From Glebionis coronaria (lineage: Eukaryota; Streptophyta; Magnoliopsida; Asterales; Asteraceae), in the NCBI GenBank assembly GCA_025667525.1, contig CM046882.1, positions 522,810,618 through 522,874,617 on the forward strand: a stretch of 64,000 nucleotides of DNA. The letters run 5' to 3'. Every line of letters starts with the position of its first letter. Within the stretch, counting starts at the first letter, position 1. Made by a program: the position numbers and the translations under genes. The notes beneath the pieces were generated by a model. That model was not told where the DNA came from. It did no database searches and was given only the letters and a program-made list of their open reading frames with translations. This document shows positions 33,342 through 45,529 of the stretch, in pieces.

Positions 33342-34001
33342 TAGTTTCCTTATTCATAACAAAATGTATCCAGTAACATTTCAATTAAAGTTATCTTCAT
33401 TTTGAATAAAATCATAATCATATATTTGTCCATTTCTTTTAATTACATGTTGCTATTAGATAAATCAAAGTCAACCCTAACTAGAAAATTGATAAAACGA
33501 ATTTAATTAAACCTAAAAAGAAAACACACCTTTTTTAGACTTCTTCAATGATTCAATCAAAAAAAACCTGCAAAGTAAATAGAAATTTTTATTTTCAAAA
33601 TATTAGGAATAAAAGAATTGATAAAGATGCAATAAAATGATAGATGATTATTTTCAAAACATTAGAGTTAAGAAAATCAAAAAAGAAGAAATGAAATGAT
33701 AGAGTTGTTTTCAATTAAAAAGAAACGGCAGTTACATATGACTAACAAAAAATAAAATAAGGAGTGTTTGTTTCCATGAATGATACATAGGCTGTTTGGA
33801 ATAACAATAAAAATCAAAAAATACATTCAATAAAATCACAAAAACATAAACAGAAACGCGATTTCATATTCCATTCCATAATCATTACATAATATCATTC
33901 CATGATTACAAGTTCATCATACCCAAAAGATTCAAACTTTCACTAAACAGAAAAGAGTACTACATCATCACATTCCCAAAAGAAACACTAAACATAAAAG
34001 C
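33342..34001. other. AT-rich spacer in Helitron 3' region
   Basis: No gene seen between the convergent RepHel and the minus-strand ORF. It probably holds the 3' ends of both transcripts. Confidence 0.4.
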
Positions 34002-34361
34002 TTAATCAGAAAGATCCATCAACTGCGCTTGAAACTGGAGTTCATTCAGACGAGTCCTAGCCCTAGCCAACATTCCATTCAAACTAGCAAGCTTTGCATT
34101 TTTAGTATCACGCAACTCTCTGAAATAACCTAAACTTTCCAAATCAACTTCAAGCTCTTCATCTTTGTTTTCAAACTCAACAATCATTAAACCAATCCTA
34201 ACCAAATTATTCTTCACATTCTCAGCTTGCACCCTCAAAACACTAGCAAAGCTTTCTTCATTCACAGCCATTTGATTATAGTAAAAACCCATGATTTTCC
34301 CAGTTTCAGTATGACCACAAATGTCTTTGAGTTCTTTCAAAATCAAATTAGGGTTTGCCAT
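34002..34361 (-). CDS. intact 119-aa, predicted all-helical protein, antisense in the Helitron
   Basis: Opens with MANPNLILKELKDICG and stays open for 119 codons, ending in LMDLSD. The composition is rich in Leu, Glu, Asn, Arg and Lys, with heptad-like hydrophobic spacing (ENVKNNLVRIGLMIVEFENK, then KLASLNGMLARARTRLNEL), so a coiled coil is likely. No enzyme motif or signal peptide seen. A minus-strand TATA-like CTATATAATG lies about 80 bp upstream of the ATG (34438-34447). It faces the RepHel gene in the last kilobase of the element. It has no lesion, although both other Helitron genes are broken. It could be a captured host gene or an accessory Helitron protein; I do not recognise the family with certainty. 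Confidence 0.65.
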   Translation of the reverse strand: MANPNLILKELKDICGHTETGKIMGFYYNQMAVNEESFASVLRVQAENVKNNLVRIGLMIVEFENKDEELEVDLESLGYFRELRDTKNAKLASLNGMLARARTRLNELQFQAQLMDLSD

Positions 34362-34437
34362 TGATAAGCAGAGAAGTTTAAGATGAATAGAAAAATTAAG
34401 ATTAACTTATTGATTGTAACTACACTACCACAACTCA

Positions 34438-34447
34438 TCATTATATA
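34438..34447 (-). promoter_or_regulatory. TATA-like box of the 119-aa gene
   Basis: CTATATAATG on the minus strand, about 80 bp before the start codon, a normal distance for a plant core promoter with a short leader. Confidence 0.5.
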
Positions 34448-34850
34448 GAACAACAAAATTACACAAATTCAAAGTGTAAACGGTACCTAATTAATGCAAG
34501 CGCGCCCTTTCGTTAATCTTGATTGCCCTTTACTATTGAAAATTAAAAACCGTAACTTTTGGAGTCCTCTAGAAAGAAGCAAAAGAGTGTGTGAAACGAG
34601 TTTGTTGTTTGCCCCCCAACAACATTAATAATCTTTAGTTTCGTTTCCTTTTTTTAACAATATTTTTGTTGCTATACCATATTAATACTTATCAATTTTT
34701 AAAAACCCCATGCATTATACCATATTAACAACTTAAACCCTTAGAAAATACAAAGTTAACATAAATATTTAAAATATTACAAATAGTTTTTATAATTTGT
34801 TCAATAGCAGCATATATCAAGCCCCCAAGAAGAACAACCCACGCCCCTTA

Positions 34851-34878
34851 GTGCAACGCACGGGTTCCGGATGCCTCG
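34851..34878 (+). other. Helitron 3' terminal hairpin and end
   Basis: GTGC-AAC-GCAC stem-loop (34851-34861) with CCCC before and GGG after. Plant Helitrons often have GTGCAACGCACGGG at this place. The end is CTCG at 34875-34878. Confidence 0.75.
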
Positions 34879-35080
34879 TTTATGTTATTGTTTTGATTTG
34901 AATGATTATGGCATTGAATAGGGTATGATGATTTAAAAATGGGTTAAAACTAGTGTTTGGATAGATTGAATTGTTGGTTTTGATAGACATGTGTTGTTTA
35001 GTTGTTTTAAAAATATTTCGTGGGTTTTACCTGTAGGAGAAAAATAGGATGAGATACCTCCAGGTCTTATGTTCGTTTTG
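34879..35080 (+). repeat. 5' LTR of LARD-like element, piece 2
   Basis: Aligns with about 53936-54128 of the 3' LTR. It lies between the Helitron end and the minus-strand Ty3 element. Its last five bases TTTTG are the latter's target duplication. Confidence 0.88.
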
Positions 35081-37833
35081 TGTCACACCCCACTATGGCG
35101 GAATATGGGGCGTGACGTATGGATATCATCACAACATGGCGTGTCTATAGAGATAACTATATGAAATAAGAAATGTCATAAAATGGTGACACAAAAGTCA
35201 TGACAATATCTCATCAAATGCAGGAGTCTAGGTAAGTAGGTAACAGTCCTACCACTTACCCAAGACAAACAATAAACATAAACCAAACAAACATATAGGT
35301 GCCAACATGTATCACTTAATAAACAAAAACATAAAGGTAAACTAAGTAGGAAACGGGGATATCCTTCTATATGCATTCCTACGCTCTCCAAATCCTAGCC
35401 ACATAAGTTCTCACGCTTAACCACGTTATCACCTGAAAGAGACACTAAAACACGTCAACATAAAGTTGGTGAGAGTCATAGGTTTAGACTCTAACGCTAA
35501 ATCAGTTACAAGCTGTGAATAACAAACACCAATACAATAACATATGGACAATGTGCTACAAGTATGCATTAACAACTAAAAATTCAAGATCAAACATTTC
35601 AAACCAAATCCAAGGCCCTCAGCCTTACCAAACATCATGGTACCATAGATGATCACACTATGTACCTATCCCAAGGCCACTACCTTGTCATTAACCATTG
35701 GTCCCATAGACGATCACGCTATGTACCTATCCCAAGGCCACTACCTTGTCATTAACCATTGGTCCTATAGACGATCACGCTATGTACCTATCCCAAGGCC
35801 ACTACCTTGTCATTAACCATTGGTCCCATAGACGATCACGCTATGTACCTATCCCAAGGCCACTACCTTTTCATTAACCATTGGTCCCATAGGCGCCCAT
35901 ACACCTATGTACCTTTCCAATCCAGATCATACACAAACAAGAATCACATAGCAGTTAATCACATAATGTACACACAAGTCCATCTCAACCTTAAAAACAT
36001 TCACAGCATCAATTTATAAACAACTCAACACAGTGTCTCTTCCATCCCATCTGGAAGTCAAAATCAAAAGTAAACATGGGACTATGAAACTCACCTGATA
36101 TCTTCTTCACAAGTCCTTGCACTAGCAACGAGCTAACAAACCAAAAACACACAATCAATACCCGAGCCAATCACCAAGATGGCTCATCAACCTATGATGG
36201 ACATCTAGCCTATTCCCATATAATTACCTCATTGTTAAGTTCTAATCACCTCATTACCCTTCCTTAACAAGTCCCTAACTTGGTTAAGTTTAATAGCTAT
36301 CCCGTTCATAATTTTACACAAAACAGTCCCAGTTTTAGGTCTCAAAACTTTAAGTCAAACATTCACTTAAATATATCCATGGTTTCTGTAAAAGAAATAT
36401 TCACACTTTTATACATGTTAGTTAAAACCTCCCACTTGCCCTAACCTTAAAGCTACTGTTAAGGCCCCGATATATGTGTATATATTGCTACCTATCCAGA
36501 ATTCACTGATTTTAAACGTATGAAAAGCTCATTACCATTAGAGGGTCTTACTCTAAACCACAATCTTAGCCCAAGTGCAGATACTCACTACAATATATAA
36601 ACCATCTCTCATGTTCGTGATAAGATCCAAATGCAACCCTAAGTACCCCAAACAACCCAAAACTTAAAAAGAAAACAGGCTGAATTCAAAACTGTTTTGA
36701 CCTCCGACTGTTGTAACCTGTTTTTGACCCACTTCCCGACCTCCAATTTAGTTCTAGTTTCTTGCATTGGAAAGCCACTTCAAATAACTTTCCATAGCTA
36801 GTTTGATCGCATCTTGAATGTCCCTAGAACCTCAGATATGATCAAAACAATTGACTCAAATTCTGCCCAGTTTTTAAAAACGGGTTTAACAAAATCAACC
36901 TCATTAATTAACTCTAATCCCTCTAATTACAAGCCCTAATTTATTTAATCATTAAAGTATGATTAATATACTGTTTTTAATTAAATCCTAATCTAATCCA
37001 TCATATGATCATAGAAACATTAAAAACATTTAATATGAAAAGGGTTAAGAAGGTTTTACCTTTGAATTAATAGAAGATGAAGAAAACCTAATTTTTGAAG
37101 AACCCTAATTGGCCACCATTGATGAATTTCGGCTAGGAGATGTTATGGAGGTTAAAAACCTGATTATTATGGTTATAAGTTGGGTTTGGTTAAGTCCTAA
37201 AGGCCCCCTAATCCCATTACAAGTCCATTGGGCCTGTTTTGGGCTTTTCCCTTCTTTCTTTCTTCTTTGGTACGTCTAAACCGACCCAAACACCCCTAAA
37301 TTCGTTTTTTTTTATTATTATTTAATATTATGTTATTAATATTACTTTAACTTTCCTTAATTTATTTCAGCTCCTAAAGCTTCCAAAACCACAAAACCGT
37401 AAAACTAGTCAAATTTACGCGTTTTACCGTAAAAGACGTAAAATATACACTTTTAAAAAAAATCTCAAATTTTGCAATAAACTTTATAACTAAGTCCTAA
37501 ATGACTTAAAACCATCCGGAAAAATATTCATATGACTAATTACCTCATCCGCGACCTCTAAATGCTAAACCGTAAATCGTAAAAATACGATTTTCTATAA
37601 TACATATACGTATACTTAGAACCACCAAATAACACCATCTCACTTCATAGTCACTACCATGTGAACTCATGAACATGAAATCATCACACATCGTTTCATT
37701 CACAAGGTACCCCGTACCGGAAACGATATCCAAACCACAATCCATACACACCAATAAGCACATAAACACGTAAAGACACGCAACTAGCACAAAATAAAAC
37801 TAAGTGACGAACCTCAAAACCAGGGTTGTCACA
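35081..37833 (-). repeat. 3' LTR of the minus-strand Ty3 element
   Basis: Very similar to 42770-45524, with long runs without differences. Contains a 61-bp tandem repeat block. Confidence 0.92.
35638..35900 (-). repeat. 61-bp tandem repeats (about 4 units) inside the LTR
   Basis: Units of ACCATTGGTCCCATAGACG...TTGTCATTA repeat every 61 bp (starts of GTCC at 35701, 35762 and 35823). The first and last units are divergent. Confidence 0.9.
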
Positions 37834-38409
37834 TCACTTCCTCCTAATAGAAATCTCGTCCTGAGATTTACTCCTTAGGATCAAACACACAGACAACAAA
37901 TCACACGAGGATACTTGTTCTAAAAGAACTCTCATTTCCACGTGAACTTTAGTTCAAGTTTCAAAATACCACATATACAAACCAAAAAAAATTAAACTCG
38001 TTGCCAAACTCTTGACCTCACAGTCAATAAATCTCCTAGATGACTCTTTGATAAAACAAAGACTCTCATTAACACAATTCCCGAATAACCGTACATGAAA
38101 AATGCATTCTCAAATAACCTTTACCAATCTCAATACATGAAATGTATCATGTATACAACTCATTTCCCCCAGGAAATTCTATGCTCATAAGCTAATGGTC
38201 CGATCTTTCTAAAGATCATAAATGGACCTACAAAACTCTACATCAACTCTTCCATTTTACCAAAACATACCACCCGTTACTATGGGTGAAACTCCCTACA
38301 TAACTTTGTCACTAACTCTAGTGGTTTCCTCCTTTTCTACATAGCATCCCTTGTTGCTCTCATCCTTTACACAACCATCATTACCACATTAGTAGCCTCT
38401 TTTACCAAT

Positions 38410-38521
38410 TCTAGTCCACAATAGGGACAACTCACCCTATCCTTTCATATAGTGCCTCAAATGGCATTTATCGACTTCTAGTATGATAACTAACATTATA
38501 TGAAAACTCAGCCATCGCTAA
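38410..38521 (-). pseudogene. pol: integrase fossil of minus-strand Ty3 element
   Basis: Translating the minus strand gives AMAEFSYNVSYHT, a stop, then MPFEALYER. This matches the integrase stretch (L)AEFSYNNSYH...PFEALYGRK of Ty3 elements. Several stops follow. Confidence 0.65.
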
Positions 38522-39276
38522 CGAGTTTCCTAACTACCTCTAAATCAATCAGTATAGGTCAGTGCCATTTCCTTTTCCACACTACGACAGTTTTAGCCTG
38601 CTTGTGCTTTATTCTACTCATTAAGCTCTACCAAAGTTTTACCTTCGGTTCCTATCTCGACCTATTTCATTCATGCTTCGCTTCTATACACACTTCCTTC
38701 TTCTTCTTCAACTCCTACCATACATCACGATGTGATGCTTCCCATCGTTTCTTCCCTAGCCATAATCCTTCATAAGGCATTCCATACATATTAGGCTAAC
38801 TTTTACGCAAAATCCTCTATTGCATCACATCCGTACGCAATCCTTCCAACTTCTTAACTACATGACTTTTCATTCCTCTTGAAATATGAGATGAATTAGT
38901 TAGTCTATCGTCTATCACCCAACTCTCGTCGTACTTATTCCTCCATCGCATTATGTATCCCTTTCACCAACTTCGTCCTTACATCGCCCTTTCTAAGCTA
39001 CTCCTATCTATGTAGGAAGTATAGTCTACGTCCCTTTTCTCTATATGATTATCCAAGCCACGCAACTTAAAGGTTGACGCGTTCTCCGCTTTAGACAACT
39101 CAACTCGTGCAACCTACACCCTTCATCCAAATCACCCTAATACGTCATCCATATTGTTCCAGTTCGTCTCTGCTTCACTTTATTCTTCTTATTCCATGTC
39201 TCATCAACCATACTTGCCTTTCCCAGATGGTACTTGGCCTTGCAATTTTCTTTCATCACTTAACTCCACCCATCAC

Positions 39277-39334
39277 CTTTGCCAAAAGTTCAATCAGGAT
39301 GATTGAATATGTGTTGGAGACGTTCATGATCCGT
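39277..39334 (-). pseudogene. pol: RNase H fossil of minus-strand Ty3 element
   Basis: The minus strand reads TDHERLQHIFNHPD and then a stop, matching the TDHKSLQHIF motif of Ty3 RNase H. Confidence 0.65.
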
Positions 39335-39776
39335 ATAGATCATTCTCCACGTCTCGTACACCAAATGCCTCTAGCATTCTAGGCAGATATAACAATCCAG
39401 CCCCACTAACTAAGTCCATCTAGTTCTTCCAAATCTTCAGTTCCTGCAACGTATAAGCGATCGCCTTTCTTTGTCGTCCTCGTACGCGTCCAAATCCTTG
39501 CTCCACGTATCGTCATGCTTCGCGAATTCATCCGGTCCTTTCGATAATGCCAAGATCGGTTCATTATCCAATCCACCTCTTCAGCCTCCAAAACACTTCC
39601 TCATCCTTCTTCACTTCGCCCCTTGCTGGTTCCATGATACGCCATCATCTCTAACTACTCATCATGGTAAACTTAATACTAAAAACTCACACTCGAAAAT
39701 CTCACGTATAACTCCACTCCAAAACCAACACATAATTCGCCTCACTCTCCTTCTCAGATTTGAGTAGTTCAAGATG

Positions 39777-39871
39777 TCGTCGACGCTCCCGATGGCAACT
39801 CGTTTATACACGTTCATGCACACTTGGTTCATTAACACCATGAAAACCGCTAGTGCTTTGGTGAAGCCAAA
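39777..39871 (-). pseudogene. pol: reverse transcriptase fossil of minus-strand Ty3 element
   Basis: The minus strand reads FGFTKALAVFMVLMNQVC and, at its end, SVDD. This matches the [15 protein letters not shown]...FIDD block of Ty3 RT. It lies about 450 bp upstream of the RNase H fossil, the normal spacing. Confidence 0.65.
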
Positions 39872-42755
39872 TACATAACCGTAAACCCAAAGCGTTTATA
39901 CAACATCCTTAGCAGTTTCAACTATGTCCTCCTTGCACCCTTTCTTAGCGGCAATACGAATAAATTCCTACCTCGTTCTACTTGCAAAATTCTACACGCA
40001 TCTTAAAAGACCGGTACTTCCTCTCATCAGACCACTCAACCTCTTTCCACATCCAATCTACTACTAAGCAACTCAACTTTTATCCAGCATTCCTTGCAAT
40101 CTCTAACAGCTCTTGTTTTTAAATCACTCCATCAACGATTTGCCTTAGAACGGCACTAACTACAACTCCTCTCACTTCTCCTACTTGCTCTATTTATGGT
40201 TCTACCTCACAGTAATAGGCAAACCTACTAAATTTCAGGAAATTTTCGAAAAACTTACATGCCCTATGAACAATCATAAATACCTTTGAGGTATTACTTC
40301 CCCTTCCAACACTCTCTATGGCGCGTTACTTGTGCTAATATCCCACAAATCTCTATTCATCTCCTTGGTACTCCTAAGAGACCTCATGACCACACTAGTT
40401 CATCTACGAACTTCTTTCCTCCCCGCTAAGGGTATTCCGACCGTTCTCTCATGGTCACCTACTTAAGCGTGTAGGCGCGACCAAGTATTTCATACGACTA
40501 CCTCAACGCTCCCGAACAATACGAAACCAAAACTACATCCTGAATCCATCAGATACGATCAACGAATCAAACCAACGGATAACTAACGACATTTCACGTG
40601 CACCAATTAAAACAAGTAAAAAACCACGAGACTCAAAAGAAAACTCAAACCCAGAACATGTATCAATTCAAAATGACCCATGACAACGAAAAATAATCCA
40701 AGAAACACCCAATGACAACAAAAACATATTACGCCCCGCAACATATTATTTAAACCGTGCAAAAGACCGACCTTTCCAAAAGAATATACTTTTATTTATT
40801 ATTATTATTTTTTTTTACCTCCCCACATCTGTGTGACGCAAACCATCTACAAACAACCTTCTAGGCGATCTCAAAACTCAACCCAAGGACTAGGTATCCC
40901 GTGCACCCCAAATAAAAATAAACTACTATTCAAAACTCAACCTTGAACCCGACACTTGTACAACAATTCCGACCAGTCCACTGACCTCCCATGACTATAC
41001 TTTCTGAATATTTGAAACGTACGTTCTGATTACATAATTTTTGGCTTTTGAATCACTCAAAAAGCTCTAAAAACAAACAAGTTATGACCGAAACAGTTTT
41101 ATATTAATGAAAGATAAAATTATATGTGAAATATTCATAAACTCAATTTAACCTTGAATTAATAATTATAAATGACGTGAATCGGTTAAACCCAATTATA
41201 TAAACTATGTAAGTAGAAAGAAATTTTACTTCGCTTTATTTTAAAGAAAGTCTTTTAGAATTTGAAATAAATAAGTGTTGACTAAAAAGAAATCTTATGT
41301 TACATCTTGTTTCAAACACGACCCCAACACCTTACCCTTACTTTACCGAATACGACCAACTATCTAACCCTATACTAGATTTCCAAGTCCCCTTTTTCCA
41401 TATACCAACCAAAAGAAATGTAAGACTCAACACAAAAGATTTCATTATCTCAAAAGAAATCCCAGGTTATTTCAATAGACTTAAAACCAAGAACACCGTT
41501 TTAAAACGTACACGTGAAATACGAAACTCAAAGAATACGCTACAAGACACAGTTCAAAAGATTCAAAACATCGTTGAAACTCCACCAAACTCTAGCACCA
41601 TAAAACACGAACAAACACAAGGTACGTTCAAGTTATAATAACTAGTGAACGACCATATACCATAACTTAACACATAGTAGTATATATACATCCGCATATG
41701 TATACCTATTGAATCCCCCAAACATACTCGTTATCATACACGTAAGTCAATCATCTCTTTATACGCTCGTTTTTCCATACGAGTATTCACTATCTCACCG
41801 TGCCACAACAAGGCATAAAGCCCACCTCCAAAACCAAACCATATCGTGTGACCCCAAAATCACACAACACAACTATAACCCAAAACATATAACACACTAA
41901 TAAAAATAGCCATATCGTAGGCAGCCGTTACATAAACCCATATATAATACGTATACCCAAATTCTACATCTCATCATATACAAGCATGTACTAACCCTCT
42001 TTCATGCAACCATACTTGGGGACCCATTGAAGTTGTGGTACTTGTATAACTATGTTGGCCACCATACTTATACAATTACCCTTTCCCCAATGCACTCCCT
42101 CCTATGATGAAACTTATAAGAATCAATACAACATATAACACATAAATCCATCTACTCACATAAGCTCATAACCACATAACCAATAAGATCCAAAACTCCA
42201 TCTATAAAAATAACATAATAAAACTCTTGGAATACAGAAATCCATAGTCTAGCTAAAACAGCCTAGACTAAATCCAAAACGAAAACATAATCAGTTATAA
42301 GTCATGTCGCCCATAAGAGTGGAAACGACTTAAAATCCTTCCTACCCATGTACTCCTAGTAACTCGAACCACCACACGATTCTTAGGGAACATGACTTAA
42401 ACATCAAAAGAAAAATACTGTACCTCGGGTACATAAAATAACCCAACAAAAGATAGAACTACCATGTACCAAATTATGTACTATAATGTACAATTTAAGC
42501 AAAATACGACAATGACTAGTGTGGACGATTATGGTTCAACCCGCACTAGTCACAACCCAAAAAGAAAATAACATGTGGCTAAGTATGAACTTACTATGGT
42601 TCAATTCATACTAGTTAAAACATCACAATAAATAACATTCAAACACAACAATTATAATAAAATGCACACATACTCCTATGACGCCTATATGCAGGGACCC
42701 TTAAGCTATAGACTAGGCTACGCGACTAGGCAACCTAATTCTCTATAACCATTGT
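39872..42755 (-). other. rest of the minus-strand Ty3 interior (gag side), unrecognised
   Basis: No gag or protease motif identified. A plus-strand open stretch at 41297-41638 is antisense to the element and has no recognisable feature. Confidence 0.4.
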
Positions 42756-42766
42756 CTCTGATACCA
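42756..42766 (-). other. primer binding site of minus-strand Ty3 element
   Basis: On the minus strand TGGTATCAGAG, three bases after the LTR end; initiator-Met type. Confidence 0.85.
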
Positions 42767-42769
42767 TTT

Positions 42770-45524
42770 TGTCACACCCCACTATGGCGAAATATGGGGC
42801 GCAACGTATGGATATCATCACAACATGGCGTGTCTATAGATATAACTATATGAAATAAGAAAAGTCATAAAATGGTGACACAAAAGTCATGACAATATCT
42901 CATCAAATGCAGGAGTCTAGGTAAGTAGGTAACAGTCCTACCACTTACCCAAGACAAACAATAAACATAAACCAAACAAACATATAGGTGCCAACATGTA
43001 TCACTTAATAAACAAAAACATAAAGGTAAACTAAGAAGGAAACAGGGTTATCCTTCTATATGCATTCCTACGCTCTCCAAATCCTAGCCACATAAGTTCT
43101 CACGCTTAACCACGTTATCACCTGAAAGAGACACTAAAACACGTCAACATAAAGTTGGTGAGAGTCATAGGTTTAGACTCTAACGCTAAATCAGTTACAA
43201 GCTGTGAGTAAAAAACACCAATACAATAACATATGGACAATGTGCTACAAGTATGCATTAACAACTAAAAATTCAAGATCAAACATTTCAAACCAAATCC
43301 AAGGCCCTCAACCTTACCAAACATCATGGTACCATAGATGATCACACTATGTACCTATCCCAAGGCCACTACCTTGTCATAACCATTGGTCCCATAGACG
43401 ATCACGATATGTACCTATCCCAAGGCCACTACCTTGTCATTAACCATTGGTCCCATAGACGATCACGCTATGTACCTATCCCAAGGCCACTACCTTGTCA
43501 TTAACCATTGGTCCCATAGACGATCACGCTATGTACCTATCCCAAGGCCATTACCTTGTCATTAACCATTGGTCCCATAGGCGCCCATACACCTATGTAC
43601 CTTTCCAATCCAGATCATACACAAACAAGAATTACATATCAGTTAATCACATAATGTACACACAAGTCCATCTCAAACTTAAAAATATTCACAGCATCAA
43701 TTTATAAACAACTCAACACAGTGTCTCTTCCATCCCATCTGGAAGTTAAAATCAAAAGTAAACATGGGACTATGAAACTCACCTGATAGCTTCTTCACAA
43801 GTCCTCGCACTAGCAACGAGCTAACAAACCAAAAACACACAATCAATACCCGAGCCAATCACCAAGATGGCTCATCAACCTATGATGTACATCTAGCCTA
43901 TTCCCATATAATTACCTCATTGTTAAGTTCTAATCACCCCATTACCCTTCCTTAACAAGTCCCTAACTTGGTTAAGTTTAATAGCTATCTCGTTCATAAT
44001 TTTACACAAAACAGTCCCAGTTTTAGGTCTCAAAACTTTAGGTCAAACGTCGACTTAAATATATCCATGGTTTCTGTAAAAGGAATATTCACACTTTTAT
44101 ACATGTTAGTTAAAACCTCCCACTTGCCCTAACCTTAAAGCTACTGTTAAGGCCCCGATATATGTGTATATATTGCTACCTATCCAGAATTCACTGATTT
44201 TAAACGTATGAAAAGTTCATTACCATTAGAGGGTCTTACTCTAAACCAAAATCTTAGCCCAAGTACAGATACTCACTAAAATATATAAACCATCTCTCAT
44301 GTTCGTGATAAGATCCCAATGCAACCCTAAGTACCCCAAACAACCCAAAACTTAAAAAGAAAACAGGCTGAATTCAAAAACTGTTTTGACCTCCGACTGT
44401 GTAACCTGTTTTTGACCCACTTCCCAACCTCCAATTTAGTTCTAGTTTCTTGCATTGGAAAGCCACTTCAAATACCTTTTCAGGGCTAGTTTGATCGCAT
44501 CTTGAATTTCCCTAGAACTCCAGATATGATCAAAACAATTGACTCAAAATTCTGCCCAGTTTTTAAAAACGGGTTTAACAAAATCAACCTCATTAATTAA
44601 CTCTAATCCCTCTAATTACAAGCCCTAATTTATTTAATCATTAAAATATGATTAATATACTGTTTTTAATTAAACCCTAATCTAATCCATCATATGATCA
44701 TAGAAACATTAAAAACATTTAATATGAAAAGGGTTAAGAAGGTTTTACCTTTGAATTAATAGATGATGAAGAAAACCTAATTTTTGAAGAACCCTAATTG
44801 GCCACCATTGATGAATTTCGGCTAGGAGATGTTATGGAGGTTAAAAACCTGATTATTATGGTTATGAGGTGGGTTTGGTTAAGTCCTAAAGGCCCCATAA
44901 TCCCATTACAAGTCCATTGGGCCTGTTTTGGGCTTTTCCATTCTTTTTTTCTTCTTTGGTGCGTCTAAACCGACCCAAACACCCCTAAATTCGTTTTTTT
45001 ATATTTTTATTATTTAATATTATGTTATTAATATTACTTTAATTTTCCTTAATTTATTTCAGCTCCTAAAGCTTCCAAAACCACAAAACCGTAAAACTAG
45101 TCAAATTTACGCGTTTTACCGTAAAAGACGTAAAATATACACTTTTAAAAAAATCACAAATTTTGCAATAAACTTTATAACTAAGTCCTAAGTGACTTAA
45201 AACCATCCCGAAAAATATTCATATGACTAATTACCTCATCCGCGACCTCTAAATGCTAAACCGTAAATCGTAAAAATACGATTTTCTATAATACAAATAC
45301 GTATACTTAGAACCACCAAATAACACCATCTCACTTCATAGTCACTACCATGTGAACTCATGAACATGAAATCATCACACATCGTTTCATTCACAAGGTA
45401 CCCCGTACCGGAAACGATATCCAAACCACAATCCATACACACCAATAAGCACATAAACACGTAAAGACACGCAACTAGCACAAAATAAAACAAAGTGATG
45501 AACCTCAAAACCAGGGTTGTCACA
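42770..45524 (-). repeat. 5' LTR of the minus-strand Ty3 element
   Basis: Pair of 35081-37833, with the same 61-bp tandem block at about 43327-43580. One unit there is 60 bp because of a single deletion. Confidence 0.92.
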
Positions 45525-45529
45525 TTTTG

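Larger units (their letters stand above)
23996..34878 (+). mobile_element. Helitron with RPA-like, RepHel and antisense small-protein genes
   Basis: Edges were set by comparison with the uninterrupted LTR at 53935: the host reads ...TATA|TTTATG..., and the insert runs from TC (TCTATTATATC) to ...GGATGCCTCG, without duplication and between A and T, as Helitrons insert. A short hairpin GTGC-AAC-GCAC followed by GGG lies 17 nt before the 3' end. The usual CTRR terminus is CTCG here. Inside are a replication protein A-like gene and a Rep/helicase gene, the standard set of large plant Helitrons, both broken, plus an intact minus-strand 119-aa ORF. Confidence 0.9.
35081..45524 (-). mobile_element. 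Ty3/gypsy LTR retrotransposon on minus strand with fossil pol
   Basis: LTRs of 2753 and 2755 bp (35081-37833 and 42770-45524), plus-strand ends TGTCAC...GTCACA, flanked by TTTTG (35076-35080 and 45525-45529). On the minus strand the primer site TGGTATCAGAG (42756-42766) and a purine tract (37834-37850) define the orientation. The interior is 4.9 kb with no long ORF, but RT, RNase H and integrase fossils in the right order show a Ty3 origin. Confidence 0.88.

Noticed and set aside
35638..35900. Evenly spaced repeats as a CRISPR-like array
   Set aside because: The 61-bp units repeat in full, without unique spacers, and lie inside a plant LTR.
35807..36019. 70-aa reading frame, also at 43495-43707
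   Set aside because: It runs through the 61-bp tandem block of the LTR and is present twice only because the LTR is.
37545..37790. 81-aa minus-strand frame and its 95-aa counterpart at 45236-45523
   Set aside because: Located in the terminal part of the two LTR copies; no motif and no codon signature.
41297..41638. 113-aa plus-strand frame
   Set aside because: Antisense to the minus-strand Ty3 element, no recognisable domain; most likely chance.
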